From Cornus controversa (Eukaryota; Streptophyta; Magnoliopsida; Cornales; Cornaceae): 64,000 bases of DNA. Positions 24,701-39,700 of the stretch are shown here, piece by piece; the stretch's first letter is position 1; the number at the start of each line of letters is the position of its first letter. The stretch covers positions 49,588,336 through 49,652,335 of the forward strand of contig CM048849.1 in assembly GCA_026545225.1 (NCBI GenBank), given 5' to 3'. A program made the position numbers and the translations under genes. Below the pieces are notes generated by a model. It ran no database searches. It was not told the origin of the DNA and was given only the letters and a program-made list of their open reading frames with translations.

Positions 24701-27700
24701 TACTCGCCATCGACATTGTTTCTTAACTAGCAAATTGATGCTTATTGATCAACTCGCATCAATTTGAGGGGGGCTGTCAATGGACAGCTCTGCTGTCCAT
24801 AAATTAATCTTCTTTCTTTTTATTCTTCTTTCCTTATTTCACATTTACTTAATTTACGTAGGCTTGTACAGTTAGCATATTGCCAGAATATATTGTTTCC
24901 ATATAAAGCTAGACTGCTAGAATCACTCGGCAATTAGTTTCTTTCCATGTATAGCTCTCTTGCAAAGGTCCTATATAATAAAGAGGTCACTCAAAGGCTA
25001 ATTGATTCGGCCATTCAAACATATTCTGACTTATTTTTGACATAATCTACCATATACCATTACATAAATTTCTCGCCCTTGGAACATCAGAGTTGAGCAG
25101 CTTCATATATATTACAAAGTACAATTATATGTATGTGTATACATCCATTTATTACAGGCATGCATTGACCTTCAAAACAGAAACTATAAATCTATACATC
25201 TACTTGTAAATGCAAATTTATAGATGCTCTAGTTCTCTGGACTGTGACATTTTGAAAACTGTTGCTTTCTCGCCCTCACTCCAGCTTTACATACCCTAGG
25301 CTAGAACATTGTCCTTTAGAAGGTAAGGTTTGGCCTAGCCAAGATTACTGATAATTGTTGCAAGTAACTAATCACTTAAGCATGCTGCATATTAATAATA
25401 GAAAAATAAAATTACAAGGATACCATAAAAGAAGAAACTCTACAAACCACTGTCCGTAATATTTATAGTAAACATAATCAAATTTCTATAATGAAGTTAA
25501 TTATTTCAAAATAAACACCATGAGACATGAAGATGGCAAGAGTTCAAGGAAACATACAGGACCATACTGTTGTCTATGCTGAGTGGAAGGAAGAGAATGG
25601 AAATCAGAATCCAACACCGCGATAACACTATTCAATGAAACTGAAACAAAACAAAAACACTGTTAGCATCAAGTGGTGAAGTTCATTTTAGAACAGAGGG
25701 TGTTCTTAGGAAATGCAAATACAAAGAGATTTTGTTTATGTACAATTTTCTGGATCCAAGATAACAGCATGTGGCTATTAAATTCTATCTTGGTCCTCAT
25801 TTCACTAATATACAGATTTTCCCATAAATATTATCTCTTCCCTAAAATTCTATATAACACTTAAATACGATACATCATAGAGCATTGAGCTGAAATCCTT
25901 CAAATAAACTACATAGAACAAAGGATGGTCAATGTGGACCAAAGATTTTCAAATTGCAAAAATCCACACAGATAGAAACAAGATCTAGTGACTGCGGGCA
26001 AACCTAAAAGAGCACTTCAACTATCCCTCATTCCTCATATTAGATCAACACTGTCTGGAAGAAGCAATTAAGATGATGATCTTGCTAAAGAATAATCAAG
26101 AGACAACAATATGGAAAAGTTTAGCACAACTTTGTACATGCTATGAGAAAGCACAAAAACTATAACCCCTCTATCTTTTATATATTTATGGCCGGTAACA
26201 CAGTTTCAGATCATGGTACCGGTTATGCAACAGTCTTGATTGCAGAGTAACAGTATTAAAATTATCGATCGGGCAATATGCAATAAGAATTGGTTATCTA
26301 TGAAAGGCAATTACCCAGAATTTGTCCCGCTCCAGCATATGCAAGGTGCTGGGAGGAGATTAAGGATAGACTTAATTTTTAGCTTATTTTGGCACAAAAA
26401 GCGAGCACTTTGTCAGAACTAAAACTCGCATATCATGCTTGTTAGCCCGATGATGAATTTTTTGTAATCATAGCAACCCACTAAAACATCAATGTTACAT
26501 TTGTTTTGACAGCATAATATCACAATTCTAATTATTTTTGACAATGATATGACACCTAGAAAGTTGTTTTACTTATTATATTGGACTTCAAATGTTTTTA
26601 AGTCAAACTGAGAACGAAGAACCATCTTCTATGAAGGAGATTTCACTAACAAGTAATATAACTTAAAAGCAACTATAAGTAATAAATTATAAAAAAGAGA
26701 AGGCCAAATATTTCATACCCCATTAATTCATGACTTGCACTTCACCAGCAAAAGAAGTGGGGTCTTGATGATCCTAATCACCTTACCAAATTAACATCTA
26801 AAACTAAACCCCAAAAAGCACCTCATATGACAGATTTGATGAACTCGAAAGCTTAGATTAGATCTTGTTGTTCTATCCTCCAAAGCAGTAGATGTAGCCT
26901 CCAATATGAGTTTGAGATCCTTTAAAGAGAGTAAAAAAGAATAGAAGCTTAAGAAAGGAGGGAAAAAGGAGGTGAGGTTTCCCCAAAAATCTCTTCTTTT
27001 ATCATTTCTAGTCATTACGATGTTAAAATTACCGCTGGGATCAATATTGTTATATGTTATGGCTGTTACATAATGCCCATTACCATTACATAACTGTAAC
27101 GACATGAATTTTACACCCTGATAAATCAGAATGTCATCAACTCAGAGGGATTAGAGACTGTTACATCATGTCACGACCAATATTTTAATCTATGGTGGTA
27201 GACTAACTCCGTATTGGAAGAGAATATCCCAAATTGTATGTTCATAAGTTCTAACCATGACAAGATTGGAAAGCAGCAAGCTTCTTGGAGGTGGTAAATG
27301 ATGTCAAACATTCTTCTGAGTCGTCTATTTTTATGAAGCCATTGAACTTAAAACCTTAAATGTCAAGATCCGCCCTACGCTATGTAGATATTGTCTGCTT
27401 TGGACCCTCTTAGCACTCACGGTTTTCAAAACGTGTCTACACAGGTAGGAGGCATCCCCTTATAAGTGCCAGCAACGACATCCTATTAAAGGTGACAATT
27501 ATCTATACCTGAAACATTTGATCTTCAGTCTATTGAGTTCAATGTTGGTAAAACACTAAGGTTAAGAGAATTTATTTAACACAATATCATAGATTCATAA
27601 ATCACACAACCATATCAATTAATTTAAGCAATCATACCTATACCGTCCTCAGCAGCACTCTGTGTACAGCCAACGGCATCCCACCAATCAACTCCGACCA

Positions 27701-30700
27701 AAAGGCTCCACCAAAACCTGCTTTGACAAAACAAATATTCAGTATATATTCATTTTCGAAAAAAGCATCACCACAAAAAAAACCAAATAACTTCCACCAG
27801 ACGTATGTCAGTAAAATTGACATCGCAAAATTTAATTAACATTACTGCCTGAGTGCCTGGCATACTAAAGTTATTCCTGACAGGAATACAGAACTACATT
27901 TATGGAATACCTTTCTGCAATTGCACGTTCCCAGGTTGATGAGTTTGCTTTCACTTGACTACTCGGAACAGCAGGAGGAAGAACACGAATTATCTTCAAT
28001 ATAGTACGATCCTTGCTGGTATCATGCCAAACAGACGCTGAACAGCAGCTTGTAGAAGAGAAGGCAGGAACAGCAATTGCAGAACCAACATTGATATGGT
28101 AGTTATCAACAGGTGCAAAGCTTGCTCCAGAAAAAATGTGGACCCCGCCACGTAGAAATGCAACAGCAATCTCACCACCATGAGCAGAATACACAATTCG
28201 AGCGAGAGTTCTAATATCACTTGGCAGATCAAATGGATCAAAACTGACCCTTTTTGACTTCTCAACCCCAGAAACAGATGTCTTTCGGGCATCAGAGGTT
28301 AGTCCAGCCGCAGATGCTTGGTAAATTGTAAAATCATTAGTTGGTGGAATGCATTTATTCACTTTGGTCACCCAAACAGTCTGCACAGGTGGCTGCCCAC
28401 CAAAACTGGAAGTTGGATTTCCAAATATCTGGTGGAGGACAACAGGCTGAAGAGATGATTCCCAGCGTTGAACTCTCAATCCTGTGATTGAAGGTCCCTC
28501 ATCTGGATCATATGGGGACATGTACTGCCCTGCATAAATAAAATCAATACATGATTAGCTTCTAGAAAAGAAACAATCTGCTGACAGTTTCAAATTCCAA
28601 CAAAACACAGGGTCCAGTACAGCAACTCCCAAAGTTAACATAAAGATTCAAGGCCAACTCTATAAAATGAGTTTGTAACTGTTTAGTGCAGAACAAAAAT
28701 AGGTTATGTCTTTGATTTGTGTCACTGCGATTATATGCGTATGTGAAAAAACAGCTGAAACAAATCTTTCTAGTAACTTTATTGTAGTCAAATCAAAGTA
28801 TAGTACCTACAACATACAAAACAAGCATATAAAACAACACAGCATTATAAATGCACAAAACTAAAGAAATGTGTATAAACCATATAACAAACTTGTCTTT
28901 AAAAGAAAGATGTAATAAACAGATCTTACTGCACATTAATAGTCAATAAGATGTAATATCCAAAATGGGCAGGACAAGTGTGGAAATGCATGTGAGAAAG
29001 AGACTTGGTTTGGTTATACATTTTTTAATGAATTTTGGCAAATAAGATAGTGAAGTAAGCTTCGCAAAATCCTCTCACACCTATGTACAACAGTACATGA
29101 ACAAAGGAGACGACCACAGCTACCAACTTCACAAGGTCAAATTTACATTTCAAAAAGGTTTTTTAAGACAAAATACATAGAGCAAAATGTATGACAAAAT
29201 TAGAACCATCTACAACAGTGCATTGCATGAAATTATGTTTTCATCTGCCAACAGAACATGATAACTAATTGCATATGAAGGATAAATCGACAAACTTTCA
29301 CTGTCTGCATTAACGAAGCTCTGCAAACAAATGCATGCCACTCAGTATAAATGTAGAGGCAGAAGATCAATTGCTTTCTCAGCATAATATTAAAGAAAAT
29401 AATAAATAAAAAATCAGCTCCAAGTAAAAATAGAAATCAATACCCTCAACTATCACAACAGCTATCACAGAACCACCACGAGTTGGATCAAAGGCAACTG
29501 CAGTAACTCCAGAACCCCAGGTAGTGGTTGCTGCTGACTGTGCTGCGGCCTCAGGACTCACATATGCAGAAAAATTAGACACTGGTGAACAATGAAGCAA
29601 TACTGTGTCGCTATAATATTGATATGAATGCTTTCTCCCTTGCTTTGCTTCTAATAGCAAATATTCTTGCCAGCTAAATAAATATGCAGCCAGAGGAGCA
29701 AAACCGTCCCAAGGAGGATTAAGTGAAGGTGGTACTCCGTTGCTTGCACTTACCTTTGGAGTTGCTTGAAATCCGTTTCCAGGACCAGGTGTGACCTCCC
29801 AAACAACAACAGTCGATGGATTTACAATTGGAACACCTGCCACATGCATAGCACCAGTATCTGTTATGATAGCATCGGCAGCCATTATCCCACTAGGCCC
29901 AGCTCCCAAGAGTCCTTTGCTCGTGCAAAACCATTTTGATGCTTCACCACTCCGATCAGGAGGCCATTGAGACCAGCGGAGTTGCACAGAGCCTGATGAA
30001 AAAACGGAGCAAACACACAGAAAATTTGGCCATCCAGCTGAAACCAAAATCCAAAGATTGCATCAGATGACAATATATAGTGCTGTTTGAATTTGACAGA
30101 AAATTAATTCAGAAGAAACGGAAAACCTACGAGGTAATTTCTAATTGATGACAACAAAAGTAACAATATTGCTGAATGCACTATCACAGGACAAATGAAG
30201 CACTTCCCCTCAACTCCAAATATTCCCAACTAGCTACATGAATCAACTTGGACTCGAAATGGCAACGGTTTAGCATCACCCATTACAAGCTCATGTTGAT
30301 CCAAGCTAAACCCATCATAGTCTATTCCTGCAAAGATCCTCAGCCATCCCAGTGGCCTAATTCTATTTGGTGATGGGCCAGTCAGGGAACGCCTGTTCTT
30401 TAACCCTTGACCTTGTGATTGGTAAGACACCCATCAACCACACGACAACTTCCAAGCCTAATTATGGCCATAAATCCTCGGGTAACTCAATACACAATGT
30501 ACAGGGAATATCCAGCTCCACTTTTAATTTCATATTAAGATCAGTCAGCATAGCAGTATAGCCCATGAAAGAAACTACAAAGGTCGATATTTCAGGTTTT
30601 CCACCACACAACCCCTAACCCTTAAACAGGTACGGCATACAATCCAATGACCAAAGAAACTCTGAGATAGCCTTCCATCCGTTACACAACCGACATAAAC

Positions 30701-33700
30701 CCCCCACCCACACACGGACAAAACACAGTGAATTAAGAAACCGACCCAAACAACACTTAATTCTTGACAAGAATAAAGAACATCAAAATGCTCAACATGA
30801 GAGACTGTGTGCTTCAATTTTTTAAACAGTAGTGAAAGGATTGAGTTTCCAGAATCAATATCTAGCCCTAAGGACCAAGAGCTGAGACCAGCCAACTGAA
30901 AAAGAAGTCACCAGGGTAAACTGCAAAGACCTATCACTCCAAACTACAAGCATAAGTCTGTCTAAATAGCAAGATGAAATAAATAAAAGCACATGTAGCC
31001 CTCAACTCTCAGGAGCATAGATACATAATAGGATAATGCAGCAATTGACATAAAGCAACCCCATGCAAAATAACCACCCACAGCAATTCAGCAGGCAGTA
31101 CTTCTATAGTCTAGACCATCTAATAAAGTGGCACAATGGATGTTTTGCACATATTAATTCAGAATATTTGAGAATTTCAATAAATTTCTTGTTTATTTAT
31201 ATAGATAAAAAAAATAAAGGGCACCAAGGCGACGCAGATATATATGCAATGTGTGTGTGTGTGTATAGAGAGAGAGAGAGAGAGCAAAAGGCTAACCAGA
31301 AAAAATCTACAAACTCATATTAGACCAAAACAGAATTATGTGAAAATAGAAGAGTTCTTTACTTGAAAAGTTTCAATGTGAGAATGTGAGCTAGCTAAAC
31401 ATTGTTGACGCCATATAATACAAGCGATGATAAAAGTGCAGTTGCTTTTTAATATTGTGCATAGTGACTCTTCAATTCCTTCAAATATTGTTTCTCTTCT
31501 TAGATATCGATTTTTGATATCCTTGTTATTCTTTTGTCACATGTGTTATGCACAAATCCTATACATAATCTACTAATTCATAATGTCAAAGTCTTAATAG
31601 TTCTAATCTAACTAATGCATTTTGTGAAGGGATACAATCTTGCGCATGATATCCTTTTCTTTTTTTTTTTGATAAGATTTCAATAAAAGGAGCCCAAGAG
31701 AGGAGTGCTCCAAGAGAATACAAAAAACGCCTACCAAGGCCAACTATAATTTCAAGCTATCAACAAAGTCCACAAGATCCCCCATAAATTTACAATTCCG
31801 CCCATTAACCCAAAAGAATAAAGAACTGAGAATACTATACTTGACAACCAAGGCATGCATGTCCGTAGCAATCCCGAAAAGAAAGGGGAACCTACGAGTC
31901 ATAGCAATGTCCCCACACCAAAGGTCCTCCCAAAACCTGACCCTAAAGCGAATGCATTTGGAAAACTCATCCCAACGCTTCCAAATAAGTTTCCAAATCT
32001 CCACTCCTGAAGGGAATCTCACCTCTCTAGACAACCACCCTCCAACATCCTCCCCACTCCGACAAACAATGACCCTCCTCCGCAGTCTGGATCTCTCTCC
32101 CCCAAATCTCCAAAGCTACTTGCCAAACAAAGCCTTGTTGAACAAGTCCAACCTCCTAATCCCCAATCCCCTTGTCTGGATAGGAGAACACACTTTCTCC
32201 CAATTCACCAAGTGGTATTTGAACTCATCTCCCATGCCACCCCACAGAAACTCCCTCTGAATCTTCTCTAGCCTCCGAACCACTGACATAGGCATCAGAA
32301 AAAGAGACATAAAGTAGGTGGGAAGATTCGAAAAAGTACTCTTCATGAGAGTTAAACGTCCCTCTTTCGAAAGATATTGCTTCTTCCATCCAGCAAGCCT
32401 TCTCTTAAAGCGCTCTACCACTGGGTTCCAAATGGATGTCCTCGACAAAGCACCCAACGGCAAACCCAAATAAGAGGTCGGGAAAGAGCCAACCCCGCAC
32501 CCAAGAATATCATCAAAATCATGAGTCTCCTCTACCACCCCCACTGGAACCAACTTACTCTTCCCAATGTTGATCTTCAAGCCCGAGACAACTTGGAAGC
32601 AGCCAACACACCATATTAGTTTCATGCAATCTATTATTTTTATAATATCGTTCTTATTCACCGTGAATAACTTTTATCTGTTGCCCAACAATAACTCATC
32701 CCTTCCTCAATTCAAGTAGAAAAAACCCATTTGTGAAAACAATGAACCGAGGAAATTTCTGACCCTCTCTATATAGTGGATTCCCAGTGGGTCTTCATGG
32801 TGAAGCACAGAACCATCGTAATTGGAAGGTAAAAGAAACAGATAGTAGCCAAAAGGGTTCACACAAATTTATAGCATGGACTATCTAAAATCTTACACAT
32901 TTATTGCCACAATGAATAACAAATAAAGAAGGCTACTATGGTAATATGGTGATCCTTGGGAGGGAAAAAAGAACTCCAAATAGTGTAGGCACATTTAGCA
33001 AAAGAGAAGTCTCTTTGGTTTAAAAAATTCTACCCTAGCTTGGGAATTTCAGTGGCACCCCCACTAGCTTGAATATGCACAAAGTCAAGTTGATCGTAGT
33101 CTTAATCAGCTATCAAGGTGGCCAAACTACATTGATCTTTAACGTCATGATCATGTTTTAGACTAGTAATGGTCCAGATAGAAATTATTGACTTATACTA
33201 TGTTTGGTTGGAGGGATGGATTAAGAAAGGACGGCAGAGAGTAGGGATGGATGAACCTTCTCATATTTGGATGGAAGGAAGGATGCGCTTAAGTTTTTTA
33301 TCCGTCCTAAATTGGGCAGAAGAGAGGATGGAAAGAGAGAATAACTACCTATATATATAATACCAATTTTAACCTTTCCAAAAAAATGCTCGTTTTTTAT
33401 AATTTTATTTAATGAGAGTATATTGGTATAAAAATATAAAAACTCTCCTTCCCTTCCTTCCAACCAAACAAAAAAAAATGTGTCATCTCATCCATCCTTT
33501 CCATTATCCCTTCCATTCAACCAAACAAAAAGTGAGGGAGACACATTCCCTTCCTAGGGATGCCTCATCCATCCCTCCCCCTCTCCCTTCCATCCCTCCA
33601 ACCAAACGGAGCATTAAAGTGTCATTTGGGGGAGAAAAAAAATTAAGAACCTTCATCAATTGCAATATTTCCTCTGCATTAAGCTAGAAGTCTAGGGAAG

Positions 33701-36700
33701 ATCTATGCAGATCACAAAGGAAGTGTTTTTTGGTTTTATTTGACAGAAAAAGGCAAACCATTAACGATAGCAAAGGGGGAGCAACCTGTGTAACAAAGCA
33801 TACAACAGAAAGAAGTCAAGAAAAAAGAAAAAGAAAAATAGGAGAGCATCAGCATTTTAGAGTGCAGATCTGTAAGTACAGCAGAAGGAAGTCAAGAAAA
33901 AAGAAAAAGAAAAATAGGAGGAGAGCATCAGCATTTTAGAGTGCAGATCTGTAGGTATTCACACATGTTAAAACCATAGGATTTTTCCTGAAAGTAAAAC
34001 AGTTTCTTGATTTTGTTTTCTTCCAACCAAGACAAGTATCAGATATTAGTTGGCCAACTAATATATATGTTTCTCACTTGATCTAATATGACTAGATGAT
34101 TAGAGTCATCACAATGGACTGATGGAGAACGAGATATGACTCACACACGAGTCGCGCGTGATTCGCCACTACTTTTGAGAAGGGGCAAAGATAGATAGAA
34201 TTAGGGTTAATTTTATTTATTTTTATTATGTTGTTAATGTTTAATCTTAGGGATATTTAAATACTTTATTATTTTAGGAGTTGTTTGCGCTTTTGCCTAT
34301 ATAAAGGCTCTTAATGAATCAAAATATTCAACTTTCGATTATTGGAATATTTCGATATTTCGTGGTGACTGTGGTATCAAAGTTCTTTCTTGTGTTCTTC
34401 TCCCTCCAGTGTTCTTGCCCTTCTCAAGCCTTTCAGTCTGTCTAGCCTCATCTTTTCAACCAATTTTTTCATCCCCTTCGTCTATTTCTCCCTTTTTTCT
34501 TCTAAACTCATCTCATCTTCTCATATGTCTTCTCATTCCCTTATTTCATTCCATCCTACATCAGTTGGTAGTAGAGCATTCTCGCTCTACATCAATTGGT
34601 ATTAGAGCATTTACGTCTTACATCAGATCAATTATTTAATCAATATCTCTAAGTAGATCTGATAATAGGGCTAAAATAAACCAAACTATCCTTGAACAGC
34701 CCAAAACCTGTCGTATTTATCCAGTAAATGAGTAAAGTGTGAATTACATCTTCAGGCTCATTTATTAAGTGAATTAAGTCCCAACAACCTTGACTCGACT
34801 CGTTGCTCATGAATAGCGACTAGCGAACAAACTCGTTAGGGCCCATGAACAGGCTCATTTATTAGGACTCATTGAGCCTTGTAACTAATTTTTTTCTTTT
34901 TCTAGCCAATCCTAATCTCAAGCTCGAGCACAAGAACAACTCGAGTTTGAGGTCGAGATTGGCTAAACAAGTTGTTGAAGAATTTAAATATTAAAGTTAC
35001 ACTCTTTCTAACAGCTTAAGCTTTTAAAGTAAACGGTAGTTAACATGGTATCAGAGTAGGCAAGGTCTTGTGTTCAAACCTCACCGTCACCCTGATAATT
35101 AAAATTGAAACATGTGTTGGACCAAAAGAAGGCCACACGTGAGGGGCGTATTGAAGGATTTAAATATTAAAGTTACACTCTCTCTACCAACTTAAGCTTT
35201 TAGAGTAGATGGTGGTTAACACAAGCAAAACTTGAGTTTGGCAAGTAGAAACTAAGCTGAGCTTGAAAACATGTTTGACTACACCAAACGAGCTTGGATA
35301 GCCAGAAGCTCAGCTCAGCTCAATTCAATTGCAGCCCTGCTGATATAATTCCTTTTTCATCCTTGCACTATCACAATTCAATCTCGGTGCCTTTTGCGAT
35401 TCTTCCATCCATGTTTCTATCCAGTGGACAAGTGTCATTGCTTCCTATCCAAAAACTTCACATCTCACCCCAAAAGAATTGCTCAATCCTTCAATTCTCA
35501 ACAGGCCAACAACAGCAGACAACTCCCCTTCATGTACCCGACCAAACAAAGGACAAAATAGGCTGATCATGATGTACCAATAATAAGATTATCCATCCCA
35601 AGTCCTCTACATAACTCCCAATAGCAGATTAGTCCTCATTCACATCCGCTTCATACTAAATCAACAGCAAGCAAATGGATCTAATACTGCATAATCTTGT
35701 TATGCCAGTTTAGTTTGACCAATTAGTTCCCCGTGTGAAAAAAAAAAAGTAAATATATAATTGACCAAAACCATGCAAGAATAATTAGAAACCAGCAGTT
35801 AAGATATAAGCAAAAATAAATTTTGACCAACTGCTAGGCAGGGTAATCATGAAGACTTAATAAAAGGGCCATTGCTTGGTGCAACAGTAAACTCAAGTGC
35901 CAAGCATGAAATAGAAGGTTCAGTATAAGGACAGCCACTTCACATAAATAATATATGTTAGATCTACAGACTATATATAGTCCACCCCTCCTAGAAGCAA
36001 GCAGTGGCAGGACAACCAACAGCTAATGGCCTTTCTTAATAACAAGACACAAGAACAAACCTGGAGCTTGAGGCTGCTGTGAAAGAAACTTTTCCTCAAA
36101 AGTTGACTTTGAGTTTGTGGAACCACTGGATCTTGATGTAAGCCACCTATACTAATTTTTAGAAGTAGAACAAAAGAAATAAGTGAATATCGAAGATGCT
36201 CAAGTTTTCTAATTCAAGTAACCAGAAGAGAAAAATAATTGCATACTGGAGACACCCCTGATAGCCACTTTGTAACAACTGCAATATCCTGCCGCCATTC
36301 ATGCTCACGCTGCCAGCAACTAGCATCTCTGACCAGATTAGCTGGCCCCTGAATAGTCAGACCAAAAAGAAAGCTCAATAAGCATATGTAATAATTTTGA
36401 AAAAGTAATTATTTCAGTGGAGTTCTTTAGCTTATGGAAAAATGCCAGAAAAGGGAGGAAAAAGCAATCAGTTTATGAGCCAACATATTTCATTTGATTG
36501 AATAGGAAAATGATGTTAAGGACTTGTGATATGGTGAATCAACAGATGCACAACAGAAACAAAGGCCACTATTCAAGTACTCGGAGAGAATAGTCCAGAA
36601 TGCCTAGCTTACTTGAGAAGGCTGAGTCCAGATAGTTATCCGCCCATGGAAATTAGCTATTAGCAAGGCACGAGGGCAAGAAGTAGGGGACCATTCAATG

Positions 36701-39700
36701 AACTGAACAGAATCGCGAGGAGAATCTACCAAAGGTGACCAATGCAACTGATCATAATATGCAGAACTAGAAACCAATGTGAATACAAGAGTAAAAATTC
36801 ATTATAAAGCATTGCAAAATAGATTGCTATCAAAATCTTAATCATCAATTCATCCAAGGACTTCATGCCACAGTAATTGTAAGAGCAGCAATTATAGAAA
36901 TGACCGTGATAATAACAACATGAATGATACAAAAATGATGAAAAATATGATTAAATAAATAATATGCTGTGAATAATCACAGGCTGCTCGTCAAATTAAA
37001 GCATAGTTGAGGACTCAAACCCAACCCTGATTCGGCCTCAAATAAAATAATAATAATAATCACAAGAAATGACAACGTCAATGGCTTAATAGATTAACAG
37101 AGACCCACAGAACCATAAACTGCCATCTTAGGTCGGTTGGTAAGCACACTTTTCATGTGTTCGTTTCACCTCCCAGCCATCGGGACCATTCATCCAATAG
37201 AAAGTCCAACAGTGGATCAATGATTCTTAGTTTCACCGCATGCAGTGGAGGAAATCACTGCACATCATAAAGGTCAAGAATAACCAACCATTACCAATCA
37301 AATTTTTTAGAAGACTAATAAAATCCGCAATTGCATACATTTTCTGAGCAGATGAGAAATTTTTTGGAAATATTTCTACTTAACTGAAGGAATCAGATTA
37401 TGGAACATTTAGTTTCCTCACGGAACGACCCTCCCCAACAAACAGTATGAACTCCGTGTGCTTAAGAAGCCAGCTAGGGCCTTAAATTTCCAAAAAAAGT
37501 AGCATTCTATCAGCCCTTTTTTAACTTATTTACACATGATCACCACCCGAACCATTTCTAGGAACAGATAAAGATATTTAGTTATGGTAGTTACAAATCA
37601 TGTTCTATATGTCATTAGTTGCTGCAATGAAGTCCAAGCGCAGAAAGTTCATAAGAAAAAATTGCCGATGAAATACCGACTGTCACTGACCCTGCTTAGA
37701 ACTCGTAAATCTTACAGTATCCTTTTAGCAGGAAAATGCTATTTTAATTTCCAAGCCAAATGCCTACAAATAAGGCCCTATAGGGATCTGAGAACTCGAG
37801 TTCAAGTCTGGTCTTGGTTTTTTAATTTGTTACAGCAGATGTGGTTAATTGCCCCAGTTACTTGCAGTGACAATGCATGTAAAGGAAACTATTTAAAGTA
37901 GCCAAGCTCTCTTGACAGGATAGGTTCTGTCTTTGTAATAAGAATTAGCTTCTTACATTATTATTTTTTCTTTAATGCATAAAGTTTCACTAAGAGGTTC
38001 ATGTCATCTGTCCTGAGTCTCCTGACACAACCCTCCTTTTTCAAAGCTTTTAAATGCCAATCAGAAGTACAGGTGAATTGCTGACATTTTTCTCAGTCAC
38101 AAAACAAAAATGAAAAAGAAAAAAGAAAAAACAGTTGAAATAAAGACAATAAGCATAACCCAGATAGGAGAAACTATTTTGCTACAGCGTACAGATGATC
38201 AGCATCTTTGAGTACATAATTTTTAATAGCACAGAAAGTTGGAATACTACCTACCATGGTAAAACACTAAATACTTGAGTCACCAATTAACAACAATTTA
38301 CACTGTCAACAAGATAAGAGTTCCGCAACCAAATGATGTGATAAGACTAGCGAGTTTCAGTACTAATACCTGCTATGACATTGAACACTGCACACTCAGT
38401 CGGTCGCTCCGGGATCACAATATGTATAGGGATCCAAAATGGTGGATTTGCATTAGAACTACAAGAAAATGAGACAGAATAATAACAATAGTAATACAGT
38501 ACATTTATCAGAAATATAACATATTACTTAACAAGATTCAGTATTTACTAAGCAAAACAGGCAGCTGAGTAAATTTTCTATACAAAATAAGTTCATCAGG
38601 TAACAACCACATTAAAGACTCAACAAAATCAGCTCCTTTATACCAACATACTCAAACCTGAAATATTCAATGAAATTATATTGTCCATAAATCTAGTTCA
38701 TGGCACTCACTGTGCTTTGAAACAAAGGGTACCTAAATGTGACATACTCACCTTGGAATCCTTGCACAAGTTTCTGATGCACATGCTATAGCATTTAGCT
38801 TTCCACACCAAGCAACAGCACTGCACAATCAAATAACAAAAGGAAAAAAGACATGGAATGGGACTAAAATTTCAATACTTTCTTAGAATGTAGGAAGAAG
38901 AAGAATGCACGCAATCATAAAGATAAGATGGCATCCACTTTAAGTTAAGCATATCATGTATGACCAAGGAAATGGATAATTAGAATTTGTAAGCATGAAA
39001 TCTCATAGGTTACACATCCCCTCAGCTACTTGTATGCATGACTAGGTTCAGTTTTCCATTTAGATGACTGGTGTCATGTTTGTAAGTAATTGTCCGGCTC
39101 CACAGCCTGTTATTAGGGTTGCATTGGGATGTACAAGTACAATAATTTAGGTGTTCAAAAAGTTGAACAATGAAAATCACAACATGGAGTGGTAGATTGC
39201 ACACCATTCACGGGACGTTGCCCTACAGGTGAGATGAGAGGCTATCTGCAAAGCAGGTTCTTATTGTGCAAGAAAGAAACATACCAATACCTATAACAAG
39301 GGCACACCAAAATAGTTGTGCATTGAGTACTACAATGATTACTATATCTAAGAAACAGACATAAGTTGAATTTCAAAAGGAAAGGGAACAAGGAAAAAAT
39401 AGGACAGAATGTCCTATAAACAAATAAGATATAATCACAGCTAAAGAAAAAAAATGCACTATATTCCCCGCCATTGGGAAGGGAGGAAAAAAAAGAAAGA
39501 AGGAAAGAAAAGGCCACCCAACTAAAGGAGCAAGAGCAAGAGAAAGGTGTAAATTTCTTACTCTATGATCACTCCACTCTAGGCCAAACAACCTGTACCA
39601 CATAGTTCACCAATCTCTAAATCTAAATGAAGCTAGACACCTCCACAAAGGAATACTTGTGATTTTCCAAAGATGAAAATACATCCAGAGATGTTGGAAA

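Larger units (their letters stand above)
20105..25042 (+). mobile_element. Whole-looking Copia LTR retrotransposon
   Basis: The LTRs 20105-20372 and 24775-25042 are both 268 bp and differ at about six sites (about 2%). With commonly used plant rates (about 0.65-1.3e-8 per site per year) this suggests roughly 1-2 million years. The 5-bp duplication TAATC lies at 20100-20104 and 25043-25047. A tRNA-Met-type primer site TGGTATCAGAGCC follows the 5' LTR and a G-rich polypurine tract precedes the 3' LTR. One reading frame spans gag and pol. The element lies in MED16 intron 10 in antisense orientation. It looks whole, with no break seen by eye; activity is not shown. Confidence 0.97.

Noticed and set aside
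26791-27105. Minus-strand open frame of 104 codons
   Set aside because: It lies in MED16 intron 9 in low-complexity sequence with repeated GTTACATAATG-type motifs and has no conserved block.
27360-27485. Cassandra-type TRIM with a 5S-like LTR
   Set aside because: I could not find the 5S internal promoter boxes that define Cassandra. The tract is listed only as a possible short-LTR remnant.
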